DNA of 64,000 bases from Thiomicrorhabdus indica. GTDB lineage: Bacteria > Pseudomonadota > Gammaproteobacteria > Thiomicrospirales > Thiomicrospiraceae. Where the stretch lies: the NCBI RefSeq assembly GCF_004293625.1, contig NZ_CP033040.1, positions 1,178,001 through 1,242,000 of the forward strand, read 5' to 3'. Of the stretch, positions 1-7,156 are shown one piece after another. The position numbers and the translations under genes are program-made. Every line of letters begins with the position of its first letter. Within the stretch, counting starts at the first letter, position 1. The notes beneath the pieces are model-generated. The model was not told where the DNA came from and did not search any database. It was given only the letters and a program-made list of their open reading frames with translations.

Positions 1-470
1 CCACGCATGGCAGAAGGCTCTTTTGGATTACCGCCAAAGCCGATGGCAATGGTTCCACCGTCCATGGATTGCAATTTTTCTCGAATTTTTTCACCGGCGG
101 CAATCCCTTCACAAGGCGTGATGATGTGCTCAATACCTGGTAATTTTTTAATAAAACGGCCTCCACTGGCAATGATTAAGGCATCATTTTCAACCATACC
201 GGAGGAGGTTTGAACTTTACGACCTCCATCGCTGACGCCTTCAACTTGTCCAGCAATGAAATTGACTTTCATTTTTTTAAAGAAATTCTTCAGGTCGACG
301 CGTAAATCATCTGCTTTACGGAGACCCGAAGGGAGCCAAATCAAACTCGGTAGATAGACAAGCTCATCTTTGGGCGCAATCACAGTGATTTCAACACTAT
401 GCGATTCTTTACGAAGGTTTTTTATGGCGGTCAACGCTGCAAACCCAGCGCCTAGAACAGTGACTTTCAT
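1..470 (-). CDS. Sulfide:quinone oxidoreductase-like FAD flavoprotein (partial, N-terminal part)
   Basis: The gene runs off the left edge; only about 156 N-terminal residues are present. The start ATG at 468-470 is preceded by AAGGAT on the minus strand. The protein opens with a Rossmann FAD-binding motif (VLGAGFAALTA), continues with a segment typical of the FCSD/SQR superfamily (LVYLPSLIWLPSGLRK), and has a Cys in EHIITPCEG, near where sulfide:quinone oxidoreductases carry a redox Cys. Members oxidise sulfide, or sometimes NADH, and pass electrons to quinone or cytochrome at the membrane. The diagnostic C-terminal cysteines and quinone site lie outside the window, so a type II NADH dehydrogenase or an unrelated FAD reductase remains possible. 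It is divergent from the cobalamin operon. Confidence 0.75.
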   Translation of the reverse strand, partial: MKVTVLGAGFAALTAIKNLRKESHSVEITVIAPKDELVYLPSLIWLPSGLRKADDLRVDLKNFFKKMKVNFIAGQVEGVSDGGRKVQTSSGMVENDALIIASGGRFIKKLPGIEHIITPCEGIAAGEKIREKLQSMDGGTIAIGFGGNPKEPSAMR

Positions 471-593
471 GATGAATCCTTTTATAAAAGTTAGTGATGC
501 AAGTATAAGTGTTATCTATTTAAAAGCCAGCTTAGCACCCACAAACTTGCAATGAAGTTTTTTATTGCGGCAGATAAAATTGTCTTTAGTTTA

Positions 594-621
594 GGGAACC
601 TATTATTGAATCAGAGGTTTC
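594..621. repeat. Remnant of the 50010-50272 inverted-repeat element
   Basis: The sequence starts GGGAACCT and ends TTGAATCAGAGGTTTC. This matches the two ends of the element at 50010-50272 (16 of 19 positions at the right end) but lacks any interior. It looks like the two tips left after a large internal deletion, or a solo scar. Confidence 0.45.
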
Positions 622-833
622 TTACAGAGGTTTTTTAGGTTTTGAATGACCTTGAAGCTTTGGACTCTCAAAATTCATGCGTGACATTGTCAGCAATTTT
701 TCGGATGCATGTCTTAACTGTAATTAACTTCCTAGGCCTTTTTATTGAGCTTTCAATTGTTTATTGGTTTTTTAGTGGCATTGCTGCAAATTGCCTATGA
801 AGCCGTCTAGAATAATGCAGATTCTGCTTTTCT

Positions 834-852
834 AGTTATTCAGAATCGACTA
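834..852. repeat. Solo terminal repeat of the 32539-32661 element family
   Basis: AGTTATTCAGAATCGACTA is the exact reverse complement of the left end of the TA-flanked element at 32.5 kb (TAGTCGATTCTGAATAACT). No partner end was found nearby, so this is probably a decayed copy. It lies just upstream of cobU. Confidence 0.5.
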
Positions 853-951
853 GTTAGGCGATGAAGAGTAATTTTGCCAAAAAGTTATGATTAAGAGGGC
901 GCGTTGGTCAAAGTGGTTACACAAATAAGAGATATTCAATTGCAGGCTGAG

Positions 952-1524
952 ATGAAACACTTAGTTCTAGGCGGTGCTCGTTCTGGAAAAAGTGCATTTG
1001 CAGAGTCAATGTTGTTAGATTGGCAAAAAATTTCAGGTGGTCGTGTTGTTTATATTGCGACCTCCAATCATAGAAATGATGCTGAGATGTTAAAGCGTGT
1101 CGAGCATCATAAATCTTACCGGCCGGTGGATTGGGAAACGATTGAAGAGCCTATTTATTTGGCGGAAGCGTTAAAAAGTGTCTGCGTAGACCTCTCGCAA
1201 GAACAAATGATACATAACGAATCTATTTTGGATGCTCCTGTTGCGGTCATTGTCGATTGTTTAACCTTATGGATGCTCAATATCATTGAAGCCGATTGTC
1301 GAAAACAGCAAACAGAGCAGTTGTTGCAAACATTAAAACACTTGAGATGCCCTGTGGTTTTGGTGAGTAATGAAGTGGGATTGGGCGTTGTGCCAATGGG
1401 AAAACTCAGTCGTGAATTTGTCGATGAGATTGGACGGCTTCATCAAGCGATTGCAGCGCAAGTGGAGGCTGTAACTTTCGTGACAGCGGGTTTACCGATG
1501 TCTTTAAAATCCCCTTTGAAGTAA
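952..1524 (+). CDS. cobU: Adenosylcobinamide kinase / adenosylcobinamide-phosphate guanylyltransferase
   Basis: CobU/CobP phosphorylates adenosylcobinamide and transfers GMP from GTP to give adenosylcobinamide-GDP, the substrate of CobS. The P-loop LGGARSGKS stands right at the N-terminus, as in the family, and a later VDCLTLW segment and a VSNEVG motif fit the family too. I chose the ATG at 952 because it leaves three residues before the P-loop motif, as in known CobU. A TTG at 904 with GAGGG upstream would add 16 residues and cannot be excluded. It is the first gene of cobU-cobT-cobC-cobS, with 14 bp to cobT. The palindrome ACCGGCCGGT lies at 1118-1127, read as RPV. Confidence 0.92.
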   Translation: MKHLVLGGARSGKSAFAESMLLDWQKISGGRVVYIATSNHRNDAEMLKRVEHHKSYRPVDWETIEEPIYLAEALKSVCVDLSQEQMIHNESILDAPVAVIVDCLTLWMLNIIEADCRKQQTEQLLQTLKHLRCPVVLVSNEVGLGVVPMGKLSREFVDEIGRLHQAIAAQVEAVTFVTAGLPMSLKSPLK

Positions 1525-1538
1525 AAAAAGGAATTTGA

Positions 1539-2702
1539 GTGAATAGTTCATTGAAGATAGAAGCATTATTTTGCGCGAATCAGGCGTTAGATGAAGAGGC
1601 GTTAAGCGCGGCCTATTTGCATCAACAGCAACTGACGAAACCAGAAAGGGCATTAGGTCGGCTGGAAGAGATGGCATTGCGACTGGCGAGTTGCCAAAAA
1701 ACTGCGCACCCAGACATAAAAAAACCTTGGGTCTCGGTGTTTGCCGCTGATCATGGCATTGCTGTTGAAGGCGTGTCAGCGTATCCACAAGTTGTGACTC
1801 AGGAAATGGTGAAAAATTTCAGTCGAGGTGGTGCGGCGGTGAGTGTGTTAGCGAATTTTTCTCATGCAAAATTCGAAGTGATTGATGTAGGGGTGCTCGA
1901 AGATTTAGCGCCACTTGAGCATATGGTGTCTGCTCGAGTTGCTTCAGGTACGCAAAACTTTTTACACCATCCTGCTATGACATCTGAGCAATGTTTGGAG
2001 GCGATTCAGGTTGGAATGCAAACCGCCCAAAGGGCTTTTGATGCCAAAGCAGATTTGTTTATAGCCGGTGAAATGGGGATTGGTAACACGACTTCTGCTG
2101 CTGCTTTAACAGCAGTTTTGAGTGGTAAGCCTGTTCATGAAGTGGTTGGTGAAGGTACGGGCATCAGTTTTCGTCAGAAGAAGCAAAAAACGGAAATTAT
2201 TGAACAGGCAATTGCTTTGCATGAACCAAATTTAACGTCACCTCTGAAAGCTTTGCAATATCTTGGAGGGCTTGAAATCGCTTCGATGACGGGCGCTTAT
2301 ATTCGTTGTGCGCAACTTGGATTGCCTATGGTGATTGACGGTGTTATCTCCTCAGTTGCGGCTTGGATTGGGGACTTTGTGAGTCGTAATGATCAGTTGT
2401 TCAATTGTATGTCTGTTGAAAAGCTTTGGGATTTAGGAAAATATTCTATGCCGGAGACATTGTTCTGTACCTGTGGGTCTTGCCCTCGTTTGGTCGATTG
2501 GTGTTTTTTCTCGCATAAATCAGTTGAACCGGCGCATGAAGTTATACTAGAAGCCTTAGGGGTTGAGCCGATGCTTAACTTTGAGATGCGTTTGGGCGAG
2601 GCATCGGGTGCTGCGTTGACGATTCCTCTATTGCAACAAGCCTGTGCTTTGCATAATCAAATGGCAACATTTGAACAAGCTGGCGTTTCTCAAATTTCGT
2701 AA
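1539..2702 (+). CDS. cobT: Nicotinate-nucleotide--dimethylbenzimidazole phosphoribosyltransferase
   Basis: CobT transfers phosphoribose from nicotinate mononucleotide to the lower-ligand base, giving alpha-ribazole phosphate in the cytoplasm. Family signatures are visible: VFAADHGIAVEGVSAYP near residue 70, FSRGGAAVSVLA, GEMGIGNTTSAAA, and a C-terminal EASGAALTIPLL. The protein is 387 aa, slightly longer than the usual ~350 because of an insert with several Cys around residues 295-325 (CTCGSCPRLVDWC). The start is GTG with AAGGAA 7 bases upstream; no better ATG precedes the conserved core. It is cotranscribed with cobU and with the phosphatase gene 75 bp downstream. Confidence 0.93.
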   Translation: MNSSLKIEALFCANQALDEEALSAAYLHQQQLTKPERALGRLEEMALRLASCQKTAHPDIKKPWVSVFAADHGIAVEGVSAYPQVVTQEMVKNFSRGGAAVSVLANFSHAKFEVIDVGVLEDLAPLEHMVSARVASGTQNFLHHPAMTSEQCLEAIQVGMQTAQRAFDAKADLFIAGEMGIGNTTSAAALTAVLSGKPVHEVVGEGTGISFRQKKQKTEIIEQAIALHEPNLTSPLKALQYLGGLEIASMTGAYIRCAQLGLPMVIDGVISSVAAWIGDFVSRNDQLFNCMSVEKLWDLGKYSMPETLFCTCGSCPRLVDWCFFSHKSVEPAHEVILEALGVEPMLNFEMRLGEASGAALTIPLLQQACALHNQMATFEQAGVSQIS

Positions 2703-2777
2703 CTCGTCTTTGATGCAAATTTGTTTTTGAGAAGACAACGACTTTGCTGACAAGTTTTTATTTATAGGGACTTAATT

Positions 2778-3512
2778 ATGATGGTTCGACTTCATTTTTT
2801 TCGGCATGGTCAGTGTGAAGATAACGCATTTCTCAGAGGGCGCTGCAATTCTGATTTGAGCGAAAGAGGCTTGCAAGGAGGGTTACATAACGCTTTGAAG
2901 GTTATGTCGAATGGCGATAATTTTCAGGAGGCAAGCTACATTTTAAGTTCTCCTGCTAACCGTTGTCAGCAGCTTAAAAATGCGTTGCAATCCCTTTACC
3001 CACATTTGAAATCATTACCCGATGCAAAAAAAATTGCATCTTATTGGCAGGAAAGAGATTTCGGTGTGCTCGATGGTTTGAGTTATCCGCTTGCACAAGC
3101 TGAGTTTCCTTCAGATTTGGAAGCTTATTTGGAATCCCCATTTGAATATACACCTTTACAAGCAGAGAGCTTTGCTCAATTTAAAGAGCGAATGTTTAAA
3201 GCTTGGAACTTGTTGCTACAACAAGTGTTAAAGGAGGGAATTGAGCATTCCAATCGGTTTATTGAAGTGGTTGTGGTGACTCATGGTGGTCCGATACGTT
3301 GGATATTTTCAAAAGTGACCGGAGCGCCAATTGAACAAACTTTTCATCTTCAATTAGGGTACAACTCGATTATGACTCTGGAGGTTATGGCAGATCAGAA
3401 ACTAGATGATTATGGTGAACCTATTGGTGTGATAGAACCGTTTGTTAGGCTGGTTTCTTTAACTCCTGGACAGATAGAAAATGACGATACCAATTTGTCA
3501 GGTGAGTTGTAA
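2778..3512 (+). CDS. cobC: Histidine phosphatase family protein, probable alpha-ribazole phosphatase
   Basis: The N-terminus carries the phosphoglycerate-mutase-type catalytic motif FFRHGQCEDN with the phospho-accepting His, a YWQERDFGVLDG stretch, and the second catalytic His in VVTHGGPIRW. Placed between cobT and cobS, the natural role is removal of phosphate from alpha-ribazole 5'-phosphate or from cobalamin phosphate (CobC). The superfamily is broad, so the substrate assignment rests mainly on operon position. The 244-aa length is slightly above classical CobC (~200 aa). Two consecutive ATG codons are present; the first has AGGGA upstream. The gap to cobS is 9 bp. Confidence 0.8.
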   Translation: MMVRLHFFRHGQCEDNAFLRGRCNSDLSERGLQGGLHNALKVMSNGDNFQEASYILSSPANRCQQLKNALQSLYPHLKSLPDAKKIASYWQERDFGVLDGLSYPLAQAEFPSDLEAYLESPFEYTPLQAESFAQFKERMFKAWNLLLQQVLKEGIEHSNRFIEVVVVTHGGPIRWIFSKVTGAPIEQTFHLQLGYNSIMTLEVMADQKLDDYGEPIGVIEPFVRLVSLTPGQIENDDTNLSGEL

Positions 3513-3521
3513 GCGGATTGT

Positions 3522-4445
3522 ATGATTTTTAAGACATCCTCCAAAAAAACATTTTGGCTAAGCTTGCAATTTTTTAGCCAACTTCCTACGCCCAATTTTC
3601 AATCGGTTACAGTTCGTGAAATGGCAGCGTCTATGGTTTGGTCTCCAGTGATTGGATTAATTTTAGGCGGTGGTCTTGCTGTCAGTTTTTCCATTGCTTT
3701 ATGGCTCGCAATGCAAGGTGTACCGGCCGGTGTTCTAGCGGTCTTTATTTTAGTGATTTGGATCGCTTTTTCCAAAGGGCTTCATTTGGATGGTCTCGCT
3801 GATGTTGGAGACGCATGGATGGGCAGCTTGGGTTCAACAGAACGAGCGTTAAACATCATGAAGGATAGCCGTCTGGGCACGGGTGGTGTGACCACATTGG
3901 TTTTGATGATTCTGATTAAATGGCAATTAATTACCCATCTTTTGACTGAGTTTTCCAGAATTGACACTGGACTAACACCGACAGTTTTTGCGGGTGTTTT
4001 TATTTTAATTCTTCTTATTCCAGCATTTGCGCGTTTTACTGCATGGCGCTTGATGGCGTTGAGTCGATATGCCGGGCAAACAGCGTACCACCGAAAATTA
4101 TTTCATTATTGGTCGAGCGGTAATCTAAGTAAAACCAGTAATCGCATGTATCGATTGAGTGCGGCTTTACTTACCTTTGTAATGTTGATTGCTTTGTATG
4201 GCTTGGTAGCAGAATTATTTTGTCCGCAAATTTCACAAATGAACTGTTCCAGTTCAATAATTTTATTGGTGACGATTTTTCTGACAGTCGGAGCATTGTT
4301 GATTTTTGGTATGCAAATGCTTTGGTTAAGAAAACAGAGTGAAAATTTAATTGGTGGTATTAATGGCGATATGGTTGGTGCGCAAATTGAAGTGTCAGAA
4401 ACTGTTGGATTAATATTGCTACTTTTATTGTTAATTTTTATTTAA
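3522..4445 (+). CDS. cobS: Adenosylcobinamide-GDP ribazoletransferase (cobalamin synthase)
   Basis: CobS is the inner-membrane enzyme that joins adenosylcobinamide-GDP and alpha-ribazole to form adenosylcobalamin. The sequence shows the family start LSLQFFSQLPTP, the metal-binding region KGLHLDGLADVGDAWMG, then MKDSRLGTGG, followed by several hydrophobic spans and a late GGINGDMVGAQIEVSE motif. At 307 aa it is a little longer than the typical ~250, with an added segment around residues 200-245. The start ATG lies 9 bp after the preceding stop, with a weak ribosome site (AAGCGGA). It ends 40 bp from the stop of the convergent PLP enzyme gene. ACCGGCCGGT occurs at 3722-3731, read as PAG. Confidence 0.9.
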   Translation: MIFKTSSKKTFWLSLQFFSQLPTPNFQSVTVREMAASMVWSPVIGLILGGGLAVSFSIALWLAMQGVPAGVLAVFILVIWIAFSKGLHLDGLADVGDAWMGSLGSTERALNIMKDSRLGTGGVTTLVLMILIKWQLITHLLTEFSRIDTGLTPTVFAGVFILILLIPAFARFTAWRLMALSRYAGQTAYHRKLFHYWSSGNLSKTSNRMYRLSAALLTFVMLIALYGLVAELFCPQISQMNCSSSIILLVTIFLTVGALLIFGMQMLWLRKQSENLIGGINGDMVGAQIEVSETVGLILLLLLLIFI

Positions 4446-4485
4446 GATTTGTGTTTTAACTATTTGAATAATTTGATTTTTATTT

Positions 4486-5529
4486 TTATTTTTCATTTCC
4501 TTGCAGTCCACCTGTGTGTAAAACAAGCACTTTGCTACCGGCCGGTAACTTTTTTTGAACGATTTGTTTGTAGATCCCATGAAACAGTTTGGCGGTGTAG
4601 ATTGGGTCAAGTGGAAGGTTAAAAGTTTGTTCAAAACGTTTTTGAAAGCTTTTTAAATAGTTCGGGGTTTTGCCGTAACCGCCGCCTGCGGCATCGGTAA
4701 TAAGTTGCCAATCAATTTTTATTTTTTTGTTATTTTCAATTTTATTTTCTCTTTTGTTTTCAAATGTTTCTATCCATGATTGAATGTCTTTTCTAAGGTA
4801 GTCTGCTTCGTTTAAAACCGCAATTCCGATGATATTTTTGAGCACTGTTGGTAATCGTTTTTGACCGGCCGGTGAAATTTGTATGTTTTTCGGGTGTCGG
4901 CAGTTTGCGATTAAACCGGCTAGGGTTCCGCCAGTTCCAACGGGGCAATAAAGGTGTGTCCAGTCTGGCATTTGTTGAGTGATTTGCGCGCACATTTCGT
5001 CAAACCCTTTGATCGCTAAATCATTTGATCCTCCTTCAGGAATGACAAAACTTTTGGGGTGTTGTTTTAACCACTGGATGACTTGCGGTGCTTGCTTTTT
5101 TAAGCGGTAGTTTTTTCTGTTAATAAACAAAAACTGCATACCATTTTGTTGGGCATGTTTTAGTGTGTGACTCCATTTTTCAGGATGCTGTTCTAATTCT
5201 TGTCCTCGAATGACTCCCGTTACTGGTAAACCAATTTCATTGGCTGCGGCAGCGGTGGCAGCAATATGATTTGAGTAAGCACCACCAAAGGTGATTAATT
5301 GTTCAGCACCTCGCTCAACTGCATCTAAAAGGTTGTATTTCAATTTGTGGAGTTTGTTGCCTTGAATTTCTGGATGATTCAGATAATCGAGTTTGACCCA
5401 AACTTGTACCTTGTACTTGTCGAAGAGAGGGTGGGTCAATTGAACGCAGGGTGTTATTTTTGGCGTAAGCAAGTTGTCAGACGGATCAAGTGGAGTTGGT
5501 TGTTTTTTCATAAATAAAAATTTTGACAT
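4486..5529 (-). CDS. PLP-dependent 1-aminocyclopropane-1-carboxylate deaminase / D-cysteine desulfhydrase family protein
   Basis: A fold-type II PLP enzyme. The PLP lysine lies in the GNKLHKLKYNL segment; LITFGGAYSNHIAATAAAA is the phosphate/substrate loop, and VIPEGGSNDLAIKGF and CPVGTGGTLAGL follow. Relatives release ammonia and pyruvate or oxobutyrate from D-cysteine, other D-amino acids or ACC; substrate cannot be told from sequence. I chose the ATG at 5527-5529; a GTG at 5601 would add 24 residues and reach into the amt leader, and another ATG lies at 5511. None has a clear ribosome site. The gene is about 345 aa and holds two ACCGGCCGGT copies (4537 and 4864), both read as PAG. A Lys/Asn-rich insert lies near residues 255-270. 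Confidence 0.82.
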   Translation of the reverse strand: MSKFLFMKKQPTPLDPSDNLLTPKITPCVQLTHPLFDKYKVQVWVKLDYLNHPEIQGNKLHKLKYNLLDAVERGAEQLITFGGAYSNHIAATAAAANEIGLPVTGVIRGQELEQHPEKWSHTLKHAQQNGMQFLFINRKNYRLKKQAPQVIQWLKQHPKSFVIPEGGSNDLAIKGFDEMCAQITQQMPDWTHLYCPVGTGGTLAGLIANCRHPKNIQISPAGQKRLPTVLKNIIGIAVLNEADYLRKDIQSWIETFENKRENKIENNKKIKIDWQLITDAAGGGYGKTPNYLKSFQKRFEQTFNLPLDPIYTAKLFHGIYKQIVQKKLPAGSKVLVLHTGGLQGNEK

Positions 5530-5630
5530 TGCATAAAGCAATTTTGGGTCTTCAGCTCGGTTTCTAGCGGCCAGAATGGCGTATTTTGCTAAAATACCCA
5601 CGAAAATTACAATGATAAGGGAGTGTTCAA

Positions 5631-6854
5631 ATGGAACAACTAACCACTAGCTTAGATGTGCTCTTTATTCTGTTGGGAGCTATTCTAGTGCTATTTATGC
5701 ACGCTGGGTTTGCTTTTTTGGAAGTGGGAACGGTGCAACATAAAAACCAAGTCAATGCACTTGTCAAAATTATGAGCGATTTAGGGGTTTCAACCGTTGC
5801 TTATTTCTTTGTGGGATATGGTGTGGCTTATGGTGTTTTTCTTGGTTTTAATCTGGATGGCCAACTAACGCAGGCGATGACCGAAAAATCTGGTTATGAG
5901 CTGGTGAAATTCTTTTTCTTAATGACTTTTGCGGCAGCGATCCCAGCGATTGTTTCTGGTGGGATTGCTGAACGTGCTCGTTTTTACCCCATTCTGGCGG
6001 CAACATTTTTGACTGTCGCGTTTGTATACCCTTTGTTTGAAGGGATTGCTTGGAATGGTAACTTTGGTATTCAAGGTTGGTTGGAAGAGCGTTTTGGTGC
6101 CGGTTTTCATGATTTTGCCGGCTCAGTCGTTGTGCATGGGGTCGGTGGTTGGATTGCCTTGGCAGCGATTCTTGTTTTAGGCGCACGCCATAATCGTTAC
6201 GGAGCTGATGGTCGAATTCGTTCTATTTATCCTCCTTCAAGTATTCCATTTTTAGCGTTAGGTGCTTGGATTCTATCTGTCGGCTGGTTTGGGTTTAATG
6301 TGATGTCTGCGCAAGCGGTTGAAGGCATTCAAGGTCTTGTTGCTATGAACTCCCTAATGGCAATGGTCGGGGGCATTTTAGCAGCAACGTTTATTTCGGA
6401 TAAAGATCCCGGTTTTGTTCACAATGGACCTTTAGCTGGGTTGGTTGCAATTTGTGCCGGTTCGGATGTGGTGAGTCCATTGGGCGCATTGGTGATTGGA
6501 TTGGTCGCTGGAGCTTTGTTTGTTAAAGCTTTCACTTGGACGCAAGTCAAACTGAAACTGGATGATGTTTTGGGTGTTTGGCCGCTTCACGGACTGTGTG
6601 GTTTATGGGGAGCATTGGCTGTCGGTATTTTTGGTTCGACAGCATTAGGTGGATTGGGTGGCGTATCTATGATGCCACAAATTATTGGCACATTACTCGG
6701 AGTAATTGTCGCTTTCGTTGGTGGTTTCTTGGTGTATAAACTGGTAAATATCTTTGCCAAGATTCGCATGGATGATGAAGAGCAGTTTGAAGGGGCGGAT
6801 TTGGTATTTCATAAGACTCATGCCAATCCACCTCGAGAAGAGTTCAATCGTTAA
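5631..6854 (+). CDS. amt: Ammonium transporter
   Basis: An Amt/MEP/Rh channel of 407 aa with about 11 membrane spans that moves ammonium across the inner membrane. It opens directly with a span (LFILLGAILVLFMHAGFAFLE), without an obvious signal peptide. The two pore histidines are visible in VVVHGVGGWIAL and WPLHGLCGLWG. AAGGGAG lies a good distance upstream of the ATG. No glnK/glnB regulator is adjacent, which is unusual since amt is often paired with a PII gene, and I see no sigma-54 promoter in the short upstream region. It diverges from the PLP enzyme gene, which itself may release ammonia. Confidence 0.95.
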   Translation: MEQLTTSLDVLFILLGAILVLFMHAGFAFLEVGTVQHKNQVNALVKIMSDLGVSTVAYFFVGYGVAYGVFLGFNLDGQLTQAMTEKSGYELVKFFFLMTFAAAIPAIVSGGIAERARFYPILAATFLTVAFVYPLFEGIAWNGNFGIQGWLEERFGAGFHDFAGSVVVHGVGGWIALAAILVLGARHNRYGADGRIRSIYPPSSIPFLALGAWILSVGWFGFNVMSAQAVEGIQGLVAMNSLMAMVGGILAATFISDKDPGFVHNGPLAGLVAICAGSDVVSPLGALVIGLVAGALFVKAFTWTQVKLKLDDVLGVWPLHGLCGLWGALAVGIFGSTALGGLGGVSMMPQIIGTLLGVIVAFVGGFLVYKLVNIFAKIRMDDEEQFEGADLVFHKTHANPPREEFNR

Positions 6855-7156
6855 ATCAAAAAAGTATTGCGGGTTTTATGGCTTTGGCCTGAAATTTTGT
6901 GATAAATAGTGTTTAATTAGACGGCTTTTTATCTTGCAAGCGGGTTATTCCGGTTGAAAGGTGAAAAGCTGTTTTTTTATGAGAAACTTTTTTAGGTTTG
7001 TTAAGCTCTCTTAATTTGACACTATTGCCAACTAAAACTGAGCAATTACAGTATTCTTGGCGCTGTTTAGGCACAAACGCCTGATTATGAATTTCAACAG
7101 TCCCTAATCCTTCTCTTTGAGTTTATTAAAGGTCATATAAAGGTCATATACCTCCT
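6855..7156 (+). other. Leader region of the Lon-like protease gene
   Basis: No gene seen. At 7128-7150 a 12-bp unit AAAGGTCATATA is repeated with an 11-bp period just before the ATG; each copy contains an AAAGG that could serve as a ribosome site, but even the nearer one is about 13 bases from the ATG, and CCTCCT intervenes. This may be a slipped duplication or an operator half-site pair. Confidence 0.5.

Larger units (their letters stand above)
471..951. other. Intergenic region between flavoprotein and cob operon
   Basis: AT-rich spacer between divergent genes. It holds two remnants of elements found whole elsewhere in the window: a short inverted arm pair at 594-621 and a single terminal repeat at 834-852. 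I looked for a cobalamin riboswitch upstream of the cob genes and did not recognise a B12-box. An alternative TTG start of cobU (904) lies at its right end, preceded by GAGGG. Confidence 0.6.

Noticed and set aside
471-951. Possible cobalamin riboswitch before cobU
   Set aside because: No B12-box or matching conserved core could be found by eye.
4431-4634. 67-aa minus-strand frame across the cobS end
   Set aside because: Shadow of cobS and the convergent PLP enzyme gene.
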